Assembly (NCBI GenBank): GCA_034434635.1
Contig: DAOTYX010000202.1
Span: forward strand, 12,061 to 76,060
From: DAOTYX01 sp034434635
GTDB taxonomy: Bacteria; Chloroflexota; Anaerolineae; B4-G1; DUEL01
Length of the DNA stretch: 64,000 nucleotides
Reading direction: 5' to 3'
The notes under the pieces are model-generated. The model was not told the origin of the DNA. It did no database searches and was given only the letters and a program-made list of their open reading frames with translations. Below, one piece after another: positions 43,844-52,130 of this stretch. Position numbers and translations under genes: made by a program. How positions within the stretch are numbered: the first letter of the stretch is position 1; every line of letters begins with the position of its first letter.

Positions 43844-44108
43844 CCGTGCACCCTCCTTCGAACCGTGCCACGCGGCTTGTCATCCTCAGCCGGCTCGGGG
43901 CAGGCGACCCTGCGGCACCCAGGAGGGTCTCCTTACCGTTGCTTCCTCCCGGACCTGGCGGGGTTCGGGGTCTCCTGCCGCGCAGGACCCGCCCGTCAAC
44001 GCTGGCCGATGATGACAGTCTCGCATACACTGCGCCCTGGGGAGGGGGTTCAACCCCGCTATGGCGGATTGCGGGTACAGGGCACCGCCAGCTCCCCGTC
44101 TAGCACGG
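43844..44108 (-). ncRNA. ffs: Signal recognition particle RNA, large bacterial type
   Basis: Scaffold RNA of the SRP, partner of Ffh. On the minus strand the universal domain IV core CCAGGTCCGGGAGGAAGCA is present with its flanking helix and CTGGGTGCCGCAGGG on the 3' side. The 5' part contains the Alu-domain signature GGCGGTGCCCTGTACCCGCA followed by ATCCGCC, as in the Bacillus scRNA. The ends pair (CCGTGCTAG near the 5' end, GTGCACGG near the 3' end). The length of about 265 nt is that of the large form. A strong promoter lies just upstream. Ends are estimates within a few bases. Confidence 0.95.
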
Positions 44109-44119
44109 TCACCACACGC

Positions 44120-44148
44120 ATGCTAGCCCAGAGTGGGGGTTTTGTCAA
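44120..44148 (-). promoter_or_regulatory. Promoter of the SRP RNA gene
   Basis: On the minus strand TTGACA (44143-44148), 17-bp spacer, TAGCAT (44120-44125). The expected start is within a few bases of the predicted RNA 5' end. Confidence 0.88.
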
Positions 44149-44173
44149 CCGAGAGGTTGGTGATTGCTCACAT

Positions 44174-44250
44174 CTCACCACAAAGGCACCAAGGCACCAA
44201 GATTGGAGAGAGAACAGCCTTTCTTGGAGTCTTTGCGACTTCGTGGTGAG
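44174..44250. repeat. Inverted short-repeat array between ftsK and SRP RNA gene
   Basis: CTCACCACAAAG (44174-44185) pairs with CTTCGTGGTGAG (44239-44250), and CCAAGA with TCTTGG nearer the centre. The left arm has 7/8-bp units (AAGGCACC). It fills the stretch between the SRP promoter and the ftsK end; nothing else was seen there. Confidence 0.7.
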
Positions 44251-44272
44251 AGAGGAGGATCTCTCTGCTGGG

Positions 44273-44289
44273 CGCGGTCTCTGACCGCG
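44273..44289. terminator. Hairpin at the 3' end of ftsK (possible terminator)
   Basis: CGCGGTC (44273-44279) and GACCGCG (44283-44289) around TCT, 4 bp past the ftsK stop codon. There is no clear U-tract. Same core as the palindromes at 2050 and 24876. Confidence 0.5.
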
Positions 44290-44292
44290 TTC

Positions 44293-46515
44293 TTACTCGC
44301 CGCCGATGACGCGGCGTTGCCGGCCGGCGGCTTCCTGTGGCCCGACCAGGCCCATCTCCTCCAACTGCTCCATCAGCCGGGCGGCGCGGGGGTAGCCGAT
44401 GCGCAGTCGCCGTTGCAGGTAGGAGGCGGTGACGCCCTCCTGGCCTTGCACCAGTCGGATCGCCTGTTCGAGCAGGTCATCATCTTCGTCTCCTGCGCCT
44501 GCTGCGTCCCCGCCGCCCGCGTGCATCATCGGCTCCCATGGCGGTTCGGCGACCTGGGCGGGCAACTGCTGTTTCCAGAAGGCCACGACCCGGTCCACCT
44601 CTGCCTCGCTGACAAAACAGCCCTGGACGCGCACGGGATGGCCGGCGTCGGCGGCCAGGTAGAGCATGTCTCCCTTGCCCAGAAGCGTCTCCGCGCCGGG
44701 CATGTCCAGGATGACCCGCGAGTCCACCTGGCTGGCGGTGGCGAAGGAGATGCGCGCCGGGAAGTTGGCCTTGATCAACCCGGTGACCACATCCACGCTG
44801 GGCCGCTGCGTGGCGACAACCAGGTGGATGCCCGTGGCGCGGGCCATCTGGGCGATGCGACAGATCGTGCGCTCGGTCTCCTGGGGGGCCAGCATCATCA
44901 GGTCGGCCAGTTCGTCAATGAAGACAGCGATGCGAGGGAGCCGCTCCTCTGGGGTGCGCCGGGCGACGCGCTGGTTGTAGTCATCCAGGTGACGCGCTCC
45001 CGCGGCGGCGAACTGCTTGTAGCGGCGGTCCATCTCGTGGGCCACCCAGCGCAGGACGCGGGTGATCCGCTCCAGGTCGTACTCGGCGCGTCCCAGGGGA
45101 TGGGGTAGCCCATTGAAGCGCACCAGTTCGACCATCTTGGGGTCAATCAAGACCATGCGCAGGTCGCTGGGCGAGTTGTTCATCGCCAGGCAGGTGGCGA
45201 TGGCCTTGATGCAGACCGACTTGCCGGAACCGGTGGTGCCGGCGATGAGCAGATGGGGCATCTGCGCCAGGTCGGCCACGATGGGTTCTCCGGCCACGTT
45301 CTGGCCCAGGGCGATGGCCAGGGGGGTCTCCATCTCCTGGAAGGCCTCGCTCTCCATCACCGCGCGCAGGGTGACGACGGAGACCTGGTCATTGGGGACC
45401 TCGATCCCGACGACGGAGCGGCCGGGGACAGGGGCTTCGATACGCAGCGAAGGGGCGGCCAGGGCCAGGGCCAGGTCATCGGCCAGGGTGGTGATCTGGC
45501 TGACGCGCACCTTCTGCGCCTTCCGTCGCCCTTCCGGGCCGCTCCGCTCGGTGAAGCCGGGGGCGATGCCGAACTGTGTCACCACCGGGCCACGGCGCAC
45601 GTCCACCACCTGTACCGGTATGCCGAACTGCGCCAGGGTCTCCTCGATGATGCGGCTTTTCTCTCTGACCTCGCGATCGCTCAGCCCCCCGTTCCTGGCG
45701 GGTTCGAGCAGGTCCAGCGGGGGCAGGCGCAGCGCCTCGGGCGGGACGGCGGTGAGGGGGATGGGTTCGGCGGCGCGGGGTGGTGGAGGTGGCGCAGGGC
45801 GGGCGGGGGCCGGGCGCGAGACAGCCGTATCGGCGGGCCGCGGTGCAGGCCGTTCCTGCTGAGAGGGAGGCGGGGTCGGGCGGGGCCGCGGCGTGACGGA
45901 CGGCTGCACAGCGCGCGGGGTGTGCCGGCTGGGGGTCGCCATTCCCCGCTGGGGCTGTCTCAGCGACTCCAGGGTGAGGTCGAAGGTGAGAGCAATCCCC
46001 AGGGCGAGCACGATCGTCAGCAACAGCCCGGCGACGATGGGGCCAAGATAGCGGGTCAGCAGGCCGGAGAGCGCCCAGCCGATCAGTCCTCCGCCCCAAC
46101 CGCTCTCGACCAACCCCCAGGGGTCGGCGTATCCGGCGATGAGGTGGGTCAACCCGAGCAGGCTGAAGAAGAGCAATTCCAGCCCCACCAGCGGTCGCCA
46201 GCGCCAGTGGACCGGCTGGTCGAGCAGATGGCGCAGGAGGAGGATACCCGCCGCGCCGATCGCGACGGTCACCGGCACGACGCCCCAGCCGAACAGGAAG
46301 CGGAGCGCACGAACCCAGGCATCGGTCCAACGGCCCGTGCTGAGGTGGAGGATCGGGCCGAGGAGCGTGAGCAGGGTCAGCAGCGCCAGGACGATCAGCA
46401 GCAGGGCGCCGATCTGTTGCAGCACGGGGCTGCCGAGCCAGGCCCAGCGTGAGACCGGCTCGTCGCGGCGGCGCGGCGTGCTTTTCTGACTGGGGTAAGT
46501 GCGTTTCCTGGTCAT
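44293..46515 (-). CDS. ftsK: FtsK/SpoIIIE family DNA translocase
   Basis: Septal motor that pumps chromosome ends during division. The 740-residue protein has four or five N-terminal membrane helices and a Pro-rich linker (about 200-265). The alpha-beta motor domain has Walker A AGTTGSGKSVCIKA and Walker B IAVFIDELADLMM. A C-terminal gamma winged helix (QAIRLVQGQEGVTASYLQRR) recognises orientation sequences. The segment after the Walker A fold reads GLPHPLGRAEYDLERIT, shorter than in the E. coli protein. The start codon sits very close to GGGAG and 6 bp behind the S1-domain gene. Confidence 0.94.
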   Translation of the reverse strand: MTRKRTYPSQKSTPRRRDEPVSRWAWLGSPVLQQIGALLLIVLALLTLLTLLGPILHLSTGRWTDAWVRALRFLFGWGVVPVTVAIGAAGILLLRHLLDQPVHWRWRPLVGLELLFFSLLGLTHLIAGYADPWGLVESGWGGGLIGWALSGLLTRYLGPIVAGLLLTIVLALGIALTFDLTLESLRQPQRGMATPSRHTPRAVQPSVTPRPRPTPPPSQQERPAPRPADTAVSRPAPARPAPPPPPRAAEPIPLTAVPPEALRLPPLDLLEPARNGGLSDREVREKSRIIEETLAQFGIPVQVVDVRRGPVVTQFGIAPGFTERSGPEGRRKAQKVRVSQITTLADDLALALAAPSLRIEAPVPGRSVVGIEVPNDQVSVVTLRAVMESEAFQEMETPLAIALGQNVAGEPIVADLAQMPHLLIAGTTGSGKSVCIKAIATCLAMNNSPSDLRMVLIDPKMVELVRFNGLPHPLGRAEYDLERITRVLRWVAHEMDRRYKQFAAAGARHLDDYNQRVARRTPEERLPRIAVFIDELADLMMLAPQETERTICRIAQMARATGIHLVVATQRPSVDVVTGLIKANFPARISFATASQVDSRVILDMPGAETLLGKGDMLYLAADAGHPVRVQGCFVSEAEVDRVVAFWKQQLPAQVAEPPWEPMMHAGGGDAAGAGDEDDDLLEQAIRLVQGQEGVTASYLQRRLRIGYPRAARLMEQLEEMGLVGPQEAAGRQRRVIGGE

Positions 46516-46521
46516 CTCCCG

Positions 46522-47511
46522 TTATGCGCTCGGCGTGGCCCGTCGCAGGCTGAGCGCCAGGCGGCGACGGCCGGGGTCCAGGCTGATGATCATGGCCTGC
46601 ACCTGCTGGCCTTCCTGAACCACGTTGCGCGGGTGAAGGAAGCTGCCCTCGGCCAGTTCGGAAGCGTGGATCAGCCCCTCTACGCCTTCTTCCACCTGGG
46701 CGAAGGCGCCGAAGTCCACCACGTGGGTGACGGTGGCGCTGATGATCTGTCCGACGCTGTAGCGGGTCTCGAGGGATTGCCACGGGTCGGGTTGAGCGCG
46801 CTTGATGCTCAGCCCCACGCGGTCCCGTTCCCGGTCCACGTTGAGGATACAGACCTTCACCTGCTGGCCGGGGCGGAGGACGTCAGAGGGGTGGGTGATG
46901 CGGCCCCAGGAGATCTCGGAGATGTGCACCAACCCTTCGATGCCGCCCAGGTCAACGAAGGCGCCGAAGGAGCAGAGGTTGGTGATGCGCCCGTGGCGCA
47001 TTTCGCCGGGCACAAGTTGCCGCAGCAGCATCTGGCGTTGCTCCTCGTCGGAGCGGGTAGCGCGCTCCGAGAGCACCAGGCGGCTGCGTTCGGGGTCCAC
47101 CTCGATCACCTTGAGCCTCAGCACCTGGCCGACGCGGGACTGCAGGATTCGTTCCCGTTCCTGTTCGTCCATGTAGGTGGGAATCTCGGCCAGGTGGGAG
47201 ATGGGGACAAAGCCCTGTTGTCCGTTCCACTCGACCAGGAGGCCGCCACGGTTGTAGCCCACGGCGGTCAGTTCCAGCACGCTTCCTTCTTGCATCATCC
47301 GCGTGGCGGTCTCCCAGTCGGTGGTATCCGCTGTCTGTTCCGGGGGGGCCAGGTTATCTTCGTTTATCAGTCCAAGGCACCGCCAGATCTCGTGCGGCGG
47401 GGCGGGTGGGGCCGGGCAACGGCTGGCTTCACCATCTTCGATGAGTGCCTGCCAATACTCTTCCTCAACCGGCGTGTTCGGCGCTGAGAAGTAGATGCTC
47501 GTTTCTCCCAT
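46522..47511 (-). CDS. S1 RNA-binding domain protein (ribosomal protein S1 homologue)
   Basis: The 329-residue protein has a divergent N-terminal part and three S1 domains, at about residues 85-155, 175-245 and 262-328. Typical cores are GRITNLCSFGAFVDLGGIEG and ATVTHVVDFGAFAQVEEGV. Fewer repeats than the six of E. coli S1, as in many non-proteobacteria. It probably binds mRNA during translation. ATG at 47511 has GGAG 8-9 bases upstream; a 7/8-bp repeat array begins 11 bp upstream. Confidence 0.9.
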   Translation of the reverse strand: MGETSIYFSAPNTPVEEEYWQALIEDGEASRCPAPPAPPHEIWRCLGLINEDNLAPPEQTADTTDWETATRMMQEGSVLELTAVGYNRGGLLVEWNGQQGFVPISHLAEIPTYMDEQERERILQSRVGQVLRLKVIEVDPERSRLVLSERATRSDEEQRQMLLRQLVPGEMRHGRITNLCSFGAFVDLGGIEGLVHISEISWGRITHPSDVLRPGQQVKVCILNVDRERDRVGLSIKRAQPDPWQSLETRYSVGQIISATVTHVVDFGAFAQVEEGVEGLIHASELAEGSFLHPRNVVQEGQQVQAMIISLDPGRRRLALSLRRATPSA

Positions 47512-47521
47512 AAATCGCTCT

Positions 47522-47602
47522 CCAATTCCCAATGACCAATTTACCAATTCCCAATGACCAATTTACCAATGACCAATTTACCAATTCCCAATGACCAATC
47601 TA
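47522..47602. repeat. Short tandem repeat array of CCAAT units, 7- and 8-bp periods
   Basis: Eleven CCAAT-beginning units (CCAATTC, CCAATGA, CCAATTTA) alternate 7,7,8 bp, giving a partial 22-bp higher-order period. It occupies most of the 101-bp gap between the S1 and CBS-ACT genes. Confidence 0.9.
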
Positions 47603-47612
47603 CCTCCCCCCC

Positions 47613-48263
47613 TTACACCTGACGCACATCCAGTATCTCTCGCACTACAGGCCGGAGCACCTCCAGGAGCCGTTCTTGTGGCACGTCCTGCACTTTGAAC
47701 GTGATCTCCCACTGTGTGCCGCGGCTGTCTGTCAACTCCCGAAAGCCGAGGCCGACGATGTCCCCGCCTGCGTCAAAGATCACGTTGGTGATTCTGGCCA
47801 GTGTTCCCTTCGCGTCGGGGACGGAGACGGTCACACGCACGCCTCGTCGGCGCCCACCGAGCAGTTGCAGGAATGCCTTGAACAGATCGGTCTCGGTGAT
47901 GATGCCAACCAGGCGCTCCTCCTGCATGACCGGCAGGCCGCCGATTCTGTAGTCGGCCATGATGCGCGCGGCCTCTTCGAGGGGTGTGTCTTCGGTTGTG
48001 GTGATCACCTTTGAGGTCATCACTTTCTCGACCCTGATCCTGGCGAGCAGTTCGGGGATTTCCCATACCGCCAGCGTCGTCGCGGGTGAGGGCGAGGCGT
48101 AGAGCAGGTCCTTGTCGGAGACAATGCCGACCAGGGCACCCTGGCTGTTCACCACGGGCAGGCGGCGGATCTTCTTCTCGCGCATCAGGCGCAGGGCGTC
48201 CGGCACTGTGGTGTCGGGTGTGACCGTGATCGGGTCGCGGGTCATACATTCTCGGACTAGCAT
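47613..48263 (-). CDS. CBS-pair and ACT domain protein (AcuB-like)
   Basis: The 216-residue protein has two CBS domains (about residues 7-55 and 75-125; VRECMTRDPITVTPDTTV and VEKVMTSKVITTTEDTPL), which bind adenine nucleotides. A C-terminal ACT domain (VRVTVSVPDAKGTLARITNV) binds small ligands such as amino acids. It is a stand-alone regulatory protein of unknown target. AAAGGAG precedes the ATG. An 84-nt leader with a strong hairpin follows a good promoter, so mRNA-level control is possible. Confidence 0.88.
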   Translation of the reverse strand: MLVRECMTRDPITVTPDTTVPDALRLMREKKIRRLPVVNSQGALVGIVSDKDLLYASPSPATTLAVWEIPELLARIRVEKVMTSKVITTTEDTPLEEAARIMADYRIGGLPVMQEERLVGIITETDLFKAFLQLLGGRRRGVRVTVSVPDAKGTLARITNVIFDAGGDIVGLGFRELTDSRGTQWEITFKVQDVPQERLLEVLRPVVREILDVRQV

Positions 48264-48305
48264 GGCTCTCTCCTTTCGTTGTACTGTAAAGACCTGTCTG
48301 AACAA

Positions 48306-48338
48306 CCCCGCCGCTGGTGCATCCCTGTGTCGGCGGGG
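48306..48338 (-). promoter_or_regulatory. Hairpin in the 5' leader of the CBS-ACT gene
   Basis: CCCCGCCG and CGGCGGGG form a perfect 8-bp stem with a 17-nt loop inside the predicted leader. It is not followed by U residues, so it may affect stability or translation. Confidence 0.55.
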
Positions 48339-48353
48339 TGGCTCTTCGGGAGT

Positions 48354-48382
48354 ATTATGGAGACTTGTGAGGGAATTGTCAA
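48354..48382 (-). promoter_or_regulatory. Promoter of the CBS-ACT gene
   Basis: On the minus strand TTGACA (48377-48382), 17-bp spacer, CATAAT (48354-48359). The -35 hexamer overlaps the stop codon of the upstream membrane regulator gene. Confidence 0.8.
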
Positions 48383-50298
48383 GCGGAGGAGGCGTTCTCC
48401 TGCTCCTGTCGCTCCATCTCCGCCAGCACGCGGGCGACCTCTTCGATGGCGATGCGTTGTTTGCGGTACAGGTCGGATTCGCTCATTGCCAGGCGCATAG
48501 CCACGTCGCGCACCCGGTAGCCGCGCAGGAACTTCAGTTCCAGGATGTTGTAGAGCAGCCACTCGGCGGTGGTCATGCTGCGGTCCCCCTCCGGGCGCAG
48601 GTTCTCGATGGCTCGCACCAGCACCGCGCGTAGGGCATTGACGGAGCTGCCGTGTTCGCGTGAGGCTCGCTCGACCACCTGGAGATTGAGCAGGGGGCTG
48701 CTGGTGAGCTTGGGGCCGCCCCAGTAGTGGGCGAGCGCGTCATGTACCCAGCGGGAGAACTCGGCGTCCTCTGCTGGACGGTCGAGGTTGCGCAGGGCGG
48801 GAGGCCCCTCGTAGCGCAACAGGCTCCCGCGCTGCTGGATGTCCTCGATCTGTGGTCTGAGGCGGTCAAGGGTGGCGAAGAGGCTCTGTTGTAGCCGTCG
48901 GTCCTCCAGCGCGGTCTCTATCTGCGCGGTGAGCGTCTGGAGTCCTTCCTCCTCCTCTGCCGAGAGTTGCGGCAGCGGGTCGCGAGCGGTCATCCCCAGG
49001 ATGCCGACGACCTGGCCGGTGGGTTGAGAGCGAAGAGGCAGCAGCCAGTAGCCGTTCCATATGAAGAACGGCCCATGTTGCTGGATGTGGGCTGCGGGAT
49101 GGCCGTCGGCAAGCGCCTCCAGGGTTTCTTCTGGCAAGGGGGTCTGCTCTGGCTCGAGCGCGCCGCACTTGGCCATGATCTGCGCCTGGCCGTCCTCCAG
49201 CGAAGCCAGAAACGCGCCGGGGGTGCGCAGCAGGTCGCACAGCGCCGTGAGCGCGTTCTCCAGGAACTGGTGTAGATCGCTGGAGGTCAGCAGGTGGTTG
49301 CTCAGGTCCTGCAACCAGGTGATTTCCTGTCGGTCTCGTCGGTAAAGGAGACGGTCAATCAGCGGCTTGGCCAGTTCGACCGCCTGCTGGGTCAGGAGGA
49401 TGGCGATCACGACGCCGAAGAGCGTGAGCCGCAGAGGGGGCAGGCCCAGGAATCCGTCGGTCTGCTGGGCGACGAGGATCACCATCACCACCACGGTGGC
49501 CTGCAACGGGCCGCGCAGGATGAAGCGCACGAAGCGATGTTTGACCACGCGGTCGGGGGTGAGGGTGCCGAAAAAGGCAACGGTGTAGGACATCGCTCCC
49601 AGCATCGCTCCCACGGCCAGGTTGCTGGCGATGACCAGCAGCCACAGGATGACGCCGGAGAGTCGCCGCGGCCATCCGGCGATCAACAGATAGGGAAAGA
49701 CGCCCACAGCGGGAGCCAGGAAGGAGAGGCTGAGGTAGGTCATGCGGCGACGAGAAGTGCTGGTGAGGCAGCGCAACCAGGCGCGCAGCAGGTTCAGCGC
49801 CCCCCAACCGACGACGAGGGCAAAGTAAGTGAAGAAGAGCCAGAACAGCGGGCCGGCCTGCAGGTGGAAAGCGCCGGCGTCTTCCACCCCGTCCCGTACC
49901 AGGAGGTCGGTGAAGACGGCGGCGCTGAGGATCAGCCCGCCGAAGAAATAGGCGCCGCGCACGGCGAGCGAGCGGGTACGGCTGCGGTCGTTGGTGGTCT
50001 CGAGCAGGGCCACGGAGAAGTGCAGGTAGGCGGCGGGCGTGAAGGCGATGCCCAGCCACTGGAAGCGCAGCCAATGTTGGTTGCTCTCCAGCGAGCCGCC
50101 GTTCATCGCCAGGTCGGCGAAGTAGACGACAAGGACACAGGCGAGAAGGGCGCAGAAGGCGCGCGCTACGTTGCTGCGTCGGTTGTACAGCAGGAGGTAG
50201 ATAACCAGGGCAAAGGAGAGGATGACAATGCCGGAAGCAAGCAGGGCATTGATCAGGGGAAGTGTCCGTAGCCAGTCCACAGAGGACAACACACCCAT
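48379..50298 (-). CDS. Membrane sensor with multi-TM domain, GAF-like region and C-terminal HTH
   Basis: The 639-residue protein has about eight hydrophobic segments in residues 15-310 (a 7TM-type sensor input). A GAF-like domain follows at about 345-500 (LYRRDRQEITWLQDLSNHLL into FLENALTALCDLL). The end contains a sigma-region-4-like helix-turn-helix: EWLLYNILELKFLRGYRVRD, then VAMRLAMSESDLYRKQR. No kinase or cyclase domain is present. It appears to be a one-component membrane-bound transcription regulator. Signal and targets are unknown. Confidence 0.75.
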   Translation of the reverse strand: MGVLSSVDWLRTLPLINALLASGIVILSFALVIYLLLYNRRSNVARAFCALLACVLVVYFADLAMNGGSLESNQHWLRFQWLGIAFTPAAYLHFSVALLETTNDRSRTRSLAVRGAYFFGGLILSAAVFTDLLVRDGVEDAGAFHLQAGPLFWLFFTYFALVVGWGALNLLRAWLRCLTSTSRRRMTYLSLSFLAPAVGVFPYLLIAGWPRRLSGVILWLLVIASNLAVGAMLGAMSYTVAFFGTLTPDRVVKHRFVRFILRGPLQATVVVMVILVAQQTDGFLGLPPLRLTLFGVVIAILLTQQAVELAKPLIDRLLYRRDRQEITWLQDLSNHLLTSSDLHQFLENALTALCDLLRTPGAFLASLEDGQAQIMAKCGALEPEQTPLPEETLEALADGHPAAHIQQHGPFFIWNGYWLLPLRSQPTGQVVGILGMTARDPLPQLSAEEEEGLQTLTAQIETALEDRRLQQSLFATLDRLRPQIEDIQQRGSLLRYEGPPALRNLDRPAEDAEFSRWVHDALAHYWGGPKLTSSPLLNLQVVERASREHGSSVNALRAVLVRAIENLRPEGDRSMTTAEWLLYNILELKFLRGYRVRDVAMRLAMSESDLYRKQRIAIEEVARVLAEMERQEQENASSA

Positions 50299-50330
50299 GC
50301 TCTCAGATCACACGATACAGGAACCCGACA

Positions 50331-50861
50331 TCAATGCAGGCTCTGACCCAACAGCGCCGCGATCTCCTGGGTCCGCCAATGCCGGTCGTGATAGCCGCAA
50401 AAGACTAATCCCAGCGCGCGGCAGAAACAGATGGCCGGGTAGTTTCTGGTCTGCACTTCGGCGACCAGCCGGACCAGATGTTGCTGTCGCGCCCAAGCGG
50501 CGGCCTCCTGCATCAGCCTGCGTCCCAACCCCTGCCGCCGATAGGCGGGGTCTACCACCACGTCCTGTACCCAGGCCCAACCGTGGCCAGGGAGGGCCAG
50601 CGCGGTGAGGTAGCCGTGGACTGTGCGCTCGGAGACGGCGACGAGGAACAGGTCGGATCGTTCCCATCCCGCCCGCAACACGTCGCCCTGACGGGGGTAG
50701 CGCAGGGTGAGGGGACGGGGCAGGCGCACCGGCTGGAAGGTGACGGTGATGGCCCCCTCGTGCTCGTGCTCCTCCATCTGCCACGCGTGCTCCGTGACAA
50801 CGGAGTGGTCAAGATTGGCGCATGCTTCCCAGTCGGCGGGGCGGGCCTTTCGGATCTGCAA
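50331..50861 (-). CDS. GNAT family N-acetyltransferase, TTG start
   Basis: The 176-residue protein has the acetyl-CoA motif VQDVVVDPAYRRQGLGRRLM and the usual N-terminal strand IRKARPADWEACANLD. The frame is open further upstream, but that part covers the promoter and a 7-bp repeat array. The TTG at 50861 has GGGAG 7 bases upstream and keeps the family N-terminus. Substrate unknown (protein, amine or antibiotic). Confidence 0.83.
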   Translation of the reverse strand: MQIRKARPADWEACANLDHSVVTEHAWQMEEHEHEGAITVTFQPVRLPRPLTLRYPRQGDVLRAGWERSDLFLVAVSERTVHGYLTALALPGHGWAWVQDVVVDPAYRRQGLGRRLMQEAAAWARQQHLVRLVAEVQTRNYPAICFCRALGLVFCGYHDRHWRTQEIAALLGQSLH

Positions 50862-50889
50862 TTTCCGGCTCCCGAGTTGGGTTGCGGGT

Positions 50890-50917
50890 ATTCTACCACT
50901 TTCCCCGGAAGGGGCAA
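50890..50917 (-). promoter_or_regulatory. Promoter of the GNAT gene
   Basis: On the minus strand TTGCCC (50912-50917) and TAGAAT (50890-50895), 16-bp spacer. Its position rules out the longer reading frame. Confidence 0.65.
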
Positions 50918-50920
50918 GGC

Positions 50921-50990
50921 GACAGGCCGCAAGGCCGTAGGCCGTGGACGACAGGCCGTGACCCGTGGTCTGCAGTCTGTGGTCCGTGGT
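50921..50990. repeat. Heptameric tandem repeat array, 10 units
   Basis: In-phase 7-mers drift from GACAGGC and CCGTAGG to CCGTGAC, CCGTGGT and CTGTGGT. The array lies between the divergent promoters of the GNAT and ABC transporter genes. Confidence 0.88.
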
Positions 50991-50998
50991 CATCTCAG

Positions 50999-51026
50999 TT
51001 GACAAGCCTCTTGAATTGAGTATATT
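50999..51026 (+). promoter_or_regulatory. Promoter of the ABC transporter operon
   Basis: TTGACA (50999-51004), 16-bp spacer, TATATT (51021-51026). It gives a leader of about 120 nt. Confidence 0.8.
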
Positions 51027-51053
51027 ATCCATTAGGGCGTTGTCGTTTCAGGC

Positions 51054-51120
51054 GGCCCAGTGCGGAGAGCACTTTGCCGGATGGTGCCCGCCGGCAGCGT
51101 GCTCTCCGAGTTTGAGGGCC
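51054..51120 (+). promoter_or_regulatory. Structured 5' leader of the ABC transporter operon (candidate RNA element)
   Basis: Nested pairings are possible: GGCCC/GGGCC (51054-51058 with 51116-51120), CGGAGAGCAC/GTGCTCTCCG (51063-51072 with 51099-51108, 10 bp perfect) and TGCCGG/CCGGCA (51075-51080 with 51091-51096). No U-tract follows, so a translational role is more likely than attenuation. It matches no riboswitch I recognise. Confidence 0.55.
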
Positions 51121-51155
51121 AGTGAACAAACTCTCATAAGGAGGCTGTACTGTCT

Positions 51156-52130
51156 ATGATTGAGGTCGAAGGCCTGACCAAGAGATATGGCCGCTTTACG
51201 GCCATCGAGAACCTCTCCTTCAACGTCGAGCGAGGCGAGATCGTCGGCTTCCTCGGCCCCAACGGGGCAGGGAAGACGACGACGATGCGCGTGCTGACCG
51301 GCTACCTGCCCCCCACCGAGGGGACAGCGCGCATCGCGGGCCATGACATCTTCACCGACTCTCTCGAGGCCCGACGTCATATCGGGTACATGCCGGAGAC
51401 CGTGCCGCTTTACCCGGAGATGACCGTGCGCGGTTATCTCCACTTCATGGCCGAGATCCGCGGCGTGCAGGACCGGCAGACGGCGGTGGAAGAGGCGATG
51501 CGCCTGTGCCACGTCCAGGATCGCGCGCGGGACGTGATCGGCACGCTGTCCAAGGGCTACCGCCAGCGGGTGGGGCTGGCCCAGGCTCTCCTCCATCGTC
51601 CCGACGTCCTGATCCTGGACGAGCCGACCATCGGTCTCGACCCGCGCCAGATCATCGAGGTGCGCGAACTGATCCGCGAACTGGGTCGGGAGCGCACCAT
51701 CCTTCTCAGCAGCCACGTGCTGCCGGAGGTCAGCCAGGTCTGCACGCGGGTGCTCATCATCCACCGCGGCCACATCGTCGCCGAAGACACCCCCCGCGGG
51801 CTCACCGCCCGGCTACAGAAGGCCGCCCACCTGGTGGTGGAGGTGGCTCGCCCTACGCCGGAACTTCTCCCCGCCCTTCAGGCTCTTCCCGGTGTGCTGC
51901 AGGTGGACCGCAGCGGTGACGGGCGGTACGAGGTGCTCTCGGCCCCCGAACAGGACGTGCGCGCTGCCGTTGCTGAGGCGGTGGTGCACGGCGGCTGGGG
52001 CCTGCTGGAACTGCGGCCGGTGGCGATGAGCCTGGAGGAGATCTTCCTGCAACTGACCCAGGAGGAGCCGCCGCCGGAAACCCTCTCATCTGAACCCTCA
52101 TCCTCTGAGGAGGTGGAACCCGATGCGTAA
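51156..52130 (+). CDS. ABC transporter ATP-binding protein (GldA-like)
   Basis: ATPase of a four-gene export system. The 324-residue protein has Walker A GPNGAGKTTTMRVLTG, the signature LSKGYRQRVG, Walker B VLILDEPTIGLDP and the switch His in LLSSHVLPEVSQ. The C-terminal extension (about 230-324) is of the kind found in Gld/Nos-type exporters. AAGGAGG is 11 bases before the ATG. It overlaps the permease gene by 8 bp. Confidence 0.93.
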   Translation: MIEVEGLTKRYGRFTAIENLSFNVERGEIVGFLGPNGAGKTTTMRVLTGYLPPTEGTARIAGHDIFTDSLEARRHIGYMPETVPLYPEMTVRGYLHFMAEIRGVQDRQTAVEEAMRLCHVQDRARDVIGTLSKGYRQRVGLAQALLHRPDVLILDEPTIGLDPRQIIEVRELIRELGRERTILLSSHVLPEVSQVCTRVLIIHRGHIVAEDTPRGLTARLQKAAHLVVEVARPTPELLPALQALPGVLQVDRSGDGRYEVLSAPEQDVRAAVAEAVVHGGWGLLELRPVAMSLEEIFLQLTQEEPPPETLSSEPSSSEEVEPDA

